37,018 nt of DNA from positions 1-37,018 of the IMG/VR virus record IMGVR_UViG_3300030333_004126; one strand, given 5' to 3'. Under the pieces are notes generated by a model. The model saw nothing but the letters and a program-made list of their open reading frames with translations. It had not been told where the DNA came from and searched no databases. Below, piece by piece: positions 32,001 to 37,018 of this stretch (its first letter is position 1; every line of letters starts with the position of its first letter). Origin of the DNA: a virus. The translations under genes and the position numbers were made by a program.

Positions 32001-35000
32001 GCAAAATCAACAGATTGTATACTTTTTAAATCATAACCAGAAGGAAGGTCTAATTTTCTAAAGGAACATCTAGGAGAAACTAAGACTTCCCAATCAGTAT
32101 CCATATCATATGGAGCGTCAGAATAATCTACATTTTTATACACAGATTCTGTTAAAGAAGTAGTAGACCAACACCAAACAGTTTTTCTATTATCCCATTT
32201 ACCACCACTTGGGTCAGTTCCATCCTTAGGTATAGTTATAGCAGCATCAGAATAATAACCTGCTCTATGAGAAGCGTAATCTCCATAATCAGCTGCATTA
32301 CCACCACTACCTGCTAAACTAGGGTCTTCAGTATGTGGCCATCTATATGTTAAATATCCAGTACCAAATCTAGTCTCTGCATATTTATCTGAATTTGAAT
32401 GAAAAACATTTAGTTGAAAATGACCTTCTCTTGGTCTACGGTGGCCAGAAAAACCACCTTCATCAGTTTCACCAGTAGTATTTCTCCATAATTCAGCATA
32501 TTTTTCAAAACCTAAACCAAATATTCTAAAATGGTCGTTCCATACAGAATACATACCAGCGGAACTAGGACTACCAGGGCTTGATGGTGTAATATGAGGA
32601 ATAGCATTCCAAGCAACCCCTCTATCTATATCATTACTTGCATTTCTATGAGTTGACATTATTTCTTGATTTGAAGCCCACGTAGTTGAAATCATATTGT
32701 AATGACCAAATCCATCTTGTCCATAATATTGACCACCACTTTGAGCGTCAGGGTCACTAAATCTAGTATTACAATAACCATGTCTATCTTCCTCATCACC
32801 ATCAAAACCCGAATCTAAATTTAAATCACCAGAACCATTAAAGTCGTGATGATGTCTGTATTGATTAAATCTACTATGACCTATTGTAGCTGGAACACTA
32901 GAATCAGTTCTAAAACCTGCTTCAGTATCTTTAAATCTAGCATCAGTAGTATCTCCATCAACTACAGGACCACCAATAGATGCATCTGATATAAGAGTAG
33001 CATCTTTATTTACCCTACCATAAGGAGCACCTTGAGTTTCTCCTGAGCTAAAAGTAGCAGTCCCTTGACCATTTGTTGATGTTAAAGTGCAAAAAGCCAC
33101 AGGTGAATCGTGCATAGTAAACATAGTTATATCTTCGTCGTATGTTTTTAAAGTTCCTTCTTTTCTTGAATACCAAGAAACATTTCCATTTTGTTTTTTA
33201 CCAACTACTTCACCACCAAAAGTGCAAAATTTTCCACTTAATTTTCCAAAAAATGATACTATATGAGCAACAGGTTTTGATAATTCTGTTGCACTATCTT
33301 TATCACCAGTACCTGTGAAATACCATTCTTTAAAATGGGGTTTTAAGCAATGTCTAAAATTAGTCCATTGTCTAAAGTTATCATTCTTTACTGACCAACC
33401 AATGTTAGTACCCATTGGAAAAACGTGAGAATTATCACTAACATAGCTACCTTTATAAACTTTCCAAGTCATAAATTCACCAGATGGATTTCTAAAATTC
33501 ATTAAATCTTGACTATCATCTACATTTGAAAAATGATTTTTTCTTTCACTACCTCCAGTTATAGAAAGCCATTCCGCTCCACGTTTAGAATCAGATTCAG
33601 CTCCATCATTATGGAGACTTTCATAAGTATCGCTAGGAGGATGCTCTCTTACATGAGACATAGAAAATTTATCATAAGGATAATATATTTTGTTTCTTGT
33701 GCCTCCCTCTCCAGTTTCTCTTGTATTTATATTTAAATAAGCAACTTCTTGATAAGGTGGAGTTTTATCATACATATATACAGTATAATTATCTTCTACA
33801 CCAATACCTTCTTGCGTATCATTAGGCGTTGAACTAAGTGTAAAATGTTGTTGTCCCGAACCTTCACCTATTCCTTGAGGTCTAAAGTTAAACAAAAATA
33901 AATCCCATCTAGTGTGTGGAATATGATTATCTTTATTATAAGTAACCCATACTCTCCATTTTCCAGAACCAATGCCTGCAGCAGCTCCATCTCCTAAATG
34001 TGATTTATGTGAATAAGTTTCACATATTCCAGATATAAATTGATTAGAAGGTTCATTTATCCAGTCGTAATCTCCAATAAAATCAGAATGGTCATCAGTT
34101 CCATATCCACCATACCATAGTCTAACTAAACCTTTACCATAACTTGTATAGTCAGTTGCAAATAATTGGTCATGTATTCTATCAAAATTTAGTTCTATTT
34201 CTTTAAAAGATAATCTTGGTCTAGTTGCATCTATTGAATCCCAATTAGTTATATCAACCAAATATAGTTTATTATATTCATCTCTATTAGAAATCCAAAG
34301 TTTTCCATAGCCCGCATAATAACTGCCTCTTGCAAAAGAATTATGTGAATCTCCACCAAAATTACCATCTCCGTCTGCACTTTTACATTCAGCTATTGTT
34401 CCTATTTTGAAATTAGAAATCCCCAGCTCTTCAGATAAATCAATTTTTTCAATAATAGTTTTTTCTTGAGCTATCACTCCACCAATTGAATTATTTATAG
34501 TTACTGCATTATCATTATTTGTAAAAAAACTTTCGCTTCTACTAGTATTTCTTATTCTATATAATTCATTACTATCATTTACATGACCAAAACAATAGGC
34601 TGGCAAACCATCAAAACAAACATTAGAATCATGTTTGGATGCAAATAATGTAGTTTTATTATCTCCTCTTAAATGACCAATATAAGAAAATCTTATTAAA
34701 TCAGAATCAGTTGCTACAGCTGATTCATCAATTGTAGCTGCGTCTGGAACGTAAACTATTTGAAATAAATCTCCGTCATGTAGTGCTTCATTATTTGCTC
34801 CTTGGGCATCTCCTGAAAAATTATCTGCATCGTTATCAGATATTCCAAGTTTTCCTTTTGCAAAACCCTTTAAATCCCTTAAGTGAGTAATTACATTTTC
34901 ACCCTCACCTGTTTGGTCCATAGTGTCGGTATCATGTATTACATAGTTATCACTACCTCCTATATCTATCCTAAATATCATTCCTAATTTAAATTCATTA

Positions 35001-36322
35001 TAATTACTTGGGGTAGAACTTAATGAATTTGTAAGGCATCTTTTTGCCCAATTATTTACAGTTCTAACTCTAACGTTAGAAGCAGTTATATTATATGCAT
35101 CGGTACCACTACCATCTACCCCCCATACACTAGCAGAACCAGCTATACCTCTATTTGTACTATTCAAACCATAATGAAGAGTAGGAACTACTAAATTATC
35201 AACAGATATTGGACCATAATGATTTGCTATAGTTTCTAAACTAGAATCGGATAACAAATAATCATCAACAAAATTCTTCTCTAACTGTTGTCTATCAACT
35301 TTACCAAACCATAAAGGTTTTGTTCCAGATGAACTTCCAGTACCTATATATAAATTAGTATTTCTTTGTTCAGCAGAAATATCAAATGAATCGGTAGATG
35401 TAGCAACATCTCCTAATTCTTCTAAAGCAAAATCAGGTTTACCAAGATTTGACAATAAAACAGCCTTAGATGAATGTGTTATGGTAAATAAATGAGAAGT
35501 GCCTTTTTCATTCATAGATTTTAAAAATTTAAAACCTAAAGGAGTTTCATCAGAAGGTGAAGTTGGAAGTAAACCAGTTCCTCGTATAAACTTGCCATCA
35601 ATACTAGTATCCCAGGAATAACCACTCCCTGTATGCCCATTATATTTATCTGAATCTGGATAGTATATCAATACTACATTTAATGCTTCATCAGTAAATG
35701 TATCAGTTCTCAAATCCCTATCTGTGTCACCAGTATCAGTATATACTAATTCAGCTGGACTTTCTGGAAAATTAAAATCACCTAAAAAATTACTTTGTAT
35801 CGCAAGGTAACTTTTACTATTTACATCTGTAACTCCATGAGCTGTGAAATAATTATTTATACCACTTGCTTGAGAAGTTGGAACTGGAGGTTTCAAAGAA
35901 TTTAAAGCTGTAACTAAATGATTTATAATATTAGTTCTATTGTCTGAAGTACCTATATCAACAGTAACTAGTTCCCAACCCATTTCAACAGCCCTATCAG
36001 ATACGTGCGTTTCTGCAGTACCAACAGAATTAACCATATAAATGCAAAATGTTTTATTATATCCATGAACTAAAAAAGCTTTTCTTCTATATAAAGATGT
36101 AGCATCAGAATTAAACCGCATTCTCCAGGTAGCTTTTCTAGGTAAAGCCCACCCTTCATGACCTAAAATATAATGTCCTTTTATACCTCTTAGTGCACCT
36201 TTTTCTTGCTCAGAATCTGTATTAAGTGAAAATGTTGCAAAATCATCACCTATATCGGTTTCTGAAGAAGAACCTATAAGACCACTAGTAAATTTACTTA
36301 CTTCTTTTGACTCAACAGCCAT
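29024..36322 (-). CDS. 2432-residue tail protein with nozzle-like region
   Basis: Starts at an ATG with AAGGG upstream. Most of the chain is beta-rich, with many Gly, Asn, Ser and Tyr and no enzyme motif. Residues about 1900-2150 contain the pattern FANRVFLWDENNTYIINPTD, VVTDIGLFFADRNNIYAHNG and DSVKQSLYVILQG, which resembles the beta-propeller nozzle/tail-tube proteins of podoviruses. If correct, the usual 600-900-residue nozzle has gained a large N-terminal region of about 1700 residues, perhaps for surface binding. The assignment rests on reading the pattern. It is co-translated with the fibre-like gene (TAATG). Confidence 0.6.
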   Translation of the reverse strand: MAVESKEVSKFTSGLIGSSSETDIGDDFATFSLNTDSEQEKGALRGIKGHYILGHEGWALPRKATWRMRFNSDATSLYRRKAFLVHGYNKTFCIYMVNSVGTAETHVSDRAVEMGWELVTVDIGTSDNRTNIINHLVTALNSLKPPVPTSQASGINNYFTAHGVTDVNSKSYLAIQSNFLGDFNFPESPAELVYTDTGDTDRDLRTDTFTDEALNVVLIYYPDSDKYNGHTGSGYSWDTSIDGKFIRGTGLLPTSPSDETPLGFKFLKSMNEKGTSHLFTITHSSKAVLLSNLGKPDFALEELGDVATSTDSFDISAEQRNTNLYIGTGSSSGTKPLWFGKVDRQQLEKNFVDDYLLSDSSLETIANHYGPISVDNLVVPTLHYGLNSTNRGIAGSASVWGVDGSGTDAYNITASNVRVRTVNNWAKRCLTNSLSSTPSNYNEFKLGMIFRIDIGGSDNYVIHDTDTMDQTGEGENVITHLRDLKGFAKGKLGISDNDADNFSGDAQGANNEALHDGDLFQIVYVPDAATIDESAVATDSDLIRFSYIGHLRGDNKTTLFASKHDSNVCFDGLPAYCFGHVNDSNELYRIRNTSRSESFFTNNDNAVTINNSIGGVIAQEKTIIEKIDLSEELGISNFKIGTIAECKSADGDGNFGGDSHNSFARGSYYAGYGKLWISNRDEYNKLYLVDITNWDSIDATRPRLSFKEIELNFDRIHDQLFATDYTSYGKGLVRLWYGGYGTDDHSDFIGDYDWINEPSNQFISGICETYSHKSHLGDGAAAGIGSGKWRVWVTYNKDNHIPHTRWDLFLFNFRPQGIGEGSGQQHFTLSSTPNDTQEGIGVEDNYTVYMYDKTPPYQEVAYLNINTRETGEGGTRNKIYYPYDKFSMSHVREHPPSDTYESLHNDGAESDSKRGAEWLSITGGSERKNHFSNVDDSQDLMNFRNPSGEFMTWKVYKGSYVSDNSHVFPMGTNIGWSVKNDNFRQWTNFRHCLKPHFKEWYFTGTGDKDSATELSKPVAHIVSFFGKLSGKFCTFGGEVVGKKQNGNVSWYSRKEGTLKTYDEDITMFTMHDSPVAFCTLTSTNGQGTATFSSGETQGAPYGRVNKDATLISDASIGGPVVDGDTTDARFKDTEAGFRTDSSVPATIGHSRFNQYRHHHDFNGSGDLNLDSGFDGDEEDRHGYCNTRFSDPDAQSGGQYYGQDGFGHYNMISTTWASNQEIMSTHRNASNDIDRGVAWNAIPHITPSSPGSPSSAGMYSVWNDHFRIFGLGFEKYAELWRNTTGETDEGGFSGHRRPREGHFQLNVFHSNSDKYAETRFGTGYLTYRWPHTEDPSLAGSGGNAADYGDYASHRAGYYSDAAITIPKDGTDPSGGKWDNRKTVWCWSTTSLTESVYKNVDYSDAPYDMDTDWEVLVSPRCSFRKLDLPSGYDLKSIQSVDFASWQKINYADNTSTTRHGYMINGQALNSPISNADQSASICMVIDNKSINKNFVEGYGHHTSSDNKSFGWFKSQSRAAVSELTPLMKQHKQNESKFLPQICTYTNNSILFKNLNPGLSDCTSEFDYWERTFYNNDSNSNITKDIRLTPYSPLVIGSSGGTGIETVSNWVRPQLTEGSSTNLQSMGDFPCYTYDNLWNFWSKNKRSPNNSETDYDDYDIEAGFDNSVIVYQVPSPAPPEPYEPASTVGTSKRLTEGIGSTAGSLVTTSSQTDGDLKYLDGNSDEGYNHTNNKANTLGAHVKMQKNEFLIKLSEEPAEEDVNGTPFGVEFKANTTVWYKFSYTYDGFQEGPLSSATFDIDITGDSQYIRLLLSLPTSAQLGLSPRVTHVNIYRKNDLKELYRLVKQVNLNGIDSKFQFREGKYEHKFNDEGTTVSYEGLNGVSETLDKYTPNYALSCQLNDFLFVSKIYHPEIEQGDHILLRSKKGKFSVFDWSNDFLDLPTQPIAMASFANRVFLWDENNTYIINPTDMYIEERVEGVGILNSHSYVVTDIGLFFADRNNIYAHNGKDATPIGDPILRNQSRPEWQLGYLNAIQKAESLGYTPKVLFDSVKQSLYVILQGFSDADTQSFNTSYRTHESRLYSFNINEKRWDYYDCPNVKSAVVTGQGDVVLTDGFSIYNYRADKRNRKSFTWESKEFTMGSSNYDKSFKRLYITGEVCLLNFNNSSQTSQTALEGSTNQVFDWGGGSYQFDGEGTDFTTGDNEHLLETSPASRDDDIQVYVDGVLKTMRVQDRKPHIGHYLANDKTGSIYTVEKHLPAFETGSNGLVDPDGNALINAFSLNITSIPEFIEAPNSQYSEVTKQGEFSELVHIHPGQYLYFSGEDSSGNKIEEFVKVRRILFDWTQDVNGNNEISPTSSVRVVVFRGLLGTKAINWDEEANNAEGAYGVTMNPVRIAMPVLKFPPGTKGKNVKVVMKNQKSYIDSFAITYRKGRMK

Positions 36323-36331
36323 GTATTACCC

Positions 36332-37018
36332 TTAAGTTAATGCTATATATACTTCAACATCACAAGCAGCTGTATCAGCTTGTACTGCTATACTTGTCAA
36401 ATCTGCTAATGTTAATCCAGAAGCCCCAGCAGTAGCAGTGAAAGTTAATGTCCCATTTGTTACCGAGCCACCTGTAGTACTAACATCAGTACTTGCACTA
36501 CCTGTTGCGGCATCTCCTAACTCAAATGAAGTAACCGCTCCTGGTGTATTAACTGATTTCACATATGAATTTGCTGGTATTCCAGTACCAGTTACAGCTA
36601 ATCCAGGTCTGATTTTATTACTTGCATCACAAGTTATAGTTGGGTCATTATTATAATCACAAGTCGCATCTGTGAAACTTGGATTTACAGTAAAAGCCTC
36701 AAAAACATCAACAACACCTGTAGATAAATCAGGACATAATATGAAAGATTGCCCCTTATCTATCTTTACAGCAAACTCATCACCCCACTCATTTTGAAAC
36801 TTTGCTGTTACGTGATTTGTATTATCTAGATTAGTTAATCTAATATATTTTACATCACCTTCTGCAAAAGTACCTAAACCTGCAGCTGCACCAAACGCAA
36901 CTAAATTTGTACTAGTAGTCCCTATACTTTCTGTTCTTCTGTATATATCAGAAATACTAGCTATAGTATGAGTATGCGTCTGTCCTTCATCTTTACTATT
37001 TAAAGTGATAGCTTCAGT
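36332..37018 (-). CDS. Virion-type protein, 5' end outside window
   Basis: The minus-strand frame is open from the right edge to TAA 36332-36334 (228 residues visible). It begins TEAITLNSKDEGQTHTHTI, so the true start is probably only a few codons outside. The sequence is beta-rich: YIRLTNLDNTNHVTAKF, FAVKIDKGQSFILCP, then Ala/Thr/Gly-rich repeats to the end. No named family was recognised. Small beta-rich proteins like this often form capsid decorations or tail parts. The next gene starts 9 bases downstream. Confidence 0.65.
   Translation of the reverse strand, partial: TEAITLNSKDEGQTHTHTIASISDIYRRTESIGTTSTNLVAFGAAAGLGTFAEGDVKYIRLTNLDNTNHVTAKFQNEWGDEFAVKIDKGQSFILCPDLSTGVVDVFEAFTVNPSFTDATCDYNNDPTITCDASNKIRPGLAVTGTGIPANSYVKSVNTPGAVTSFELGDAATGSASTDVSTTGGSVTNGTLTFTATAGASGLTLADLTSIAVQADTAACDVEVYIALT

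Overview
The window looks like about 37 kb of an AT-rich tailed-phage genome (Caudoviricetes, probably podovirus-like). It carries phage-type replication genes, very large virion proteins and laminin-G-like adhesin proteins, and no bacterial housekeeping gene, tRNA or rRNA. The host cannot be read from the sequence. Strong Shine-Dalgarno sites (AAGGAG/AGGAG) and frequent TAATG/ATGA start-stop overlaps indicate bacterial-type, tightly coupled translation. The low GC and protein style resemble uncultured marine phages, but that is inference.

Layout. (1) Bases 1-3917, minus strand: two laminin-G/carbohydrate-binding adhesin genes (one cut by the window edge) and a small virion-type protein. (2) 3918-4507: a divergent intergenic region with a promoter candidate for the minus-strand operon and a striking rod-like inverted repeat at 4284-4429. 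(3) 4508-16186, plus strand: an early/replication operon. Its first part is full of short genes and long-stem structured elements. Next comes a four-gene ubiquitin-like conjugation cassette: Ubl (7063-7308), E2-like (7423-8976), JAB/JAMM protease (8924-9805) and E1/ThiF-like (9806-10555). Then come a Sak4-like recombination ATPase, its companion ssDNA-binding-like protein, an AEP primase fused to a DnaB-like helicase, HTH proteins, an HNH endonuclease, a PD-(D/E)XK nuclease and several small proteins. (4) 16183-37018, minus strand: a virion operon. It includes a 2432-residue tail protein with a nozzle-like region, several smaller virion or ejection proteins, and a 2931-residue protein that carries a GADLDGDEAF motif of double-psi beta-barrel RNA polymerases.

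How the parts may fit. The giant protein is probably packaged and injected and may transcribe early genes, as virion RNA polymerases do in N4 and crAss-like phages. The early region it would act on is unusually rich in hairpins. The replication module is self-consistent: primase-helicase, Sak4 with an SSB-like partner, and an exonuclease. The most novel part is the phage-borne Ubl-E2-JAB-E1 set. Its Ubl gene is flanked by structured elements, two of which share a motif. Its likely role is to attach a small beta-grasp protein to a host or virion target, but the target is unknown.

No terminase, portal or major capsid gene is visible. The window is therefore only part of the genome, and the minus-strand operon probably continues beyond both ends.
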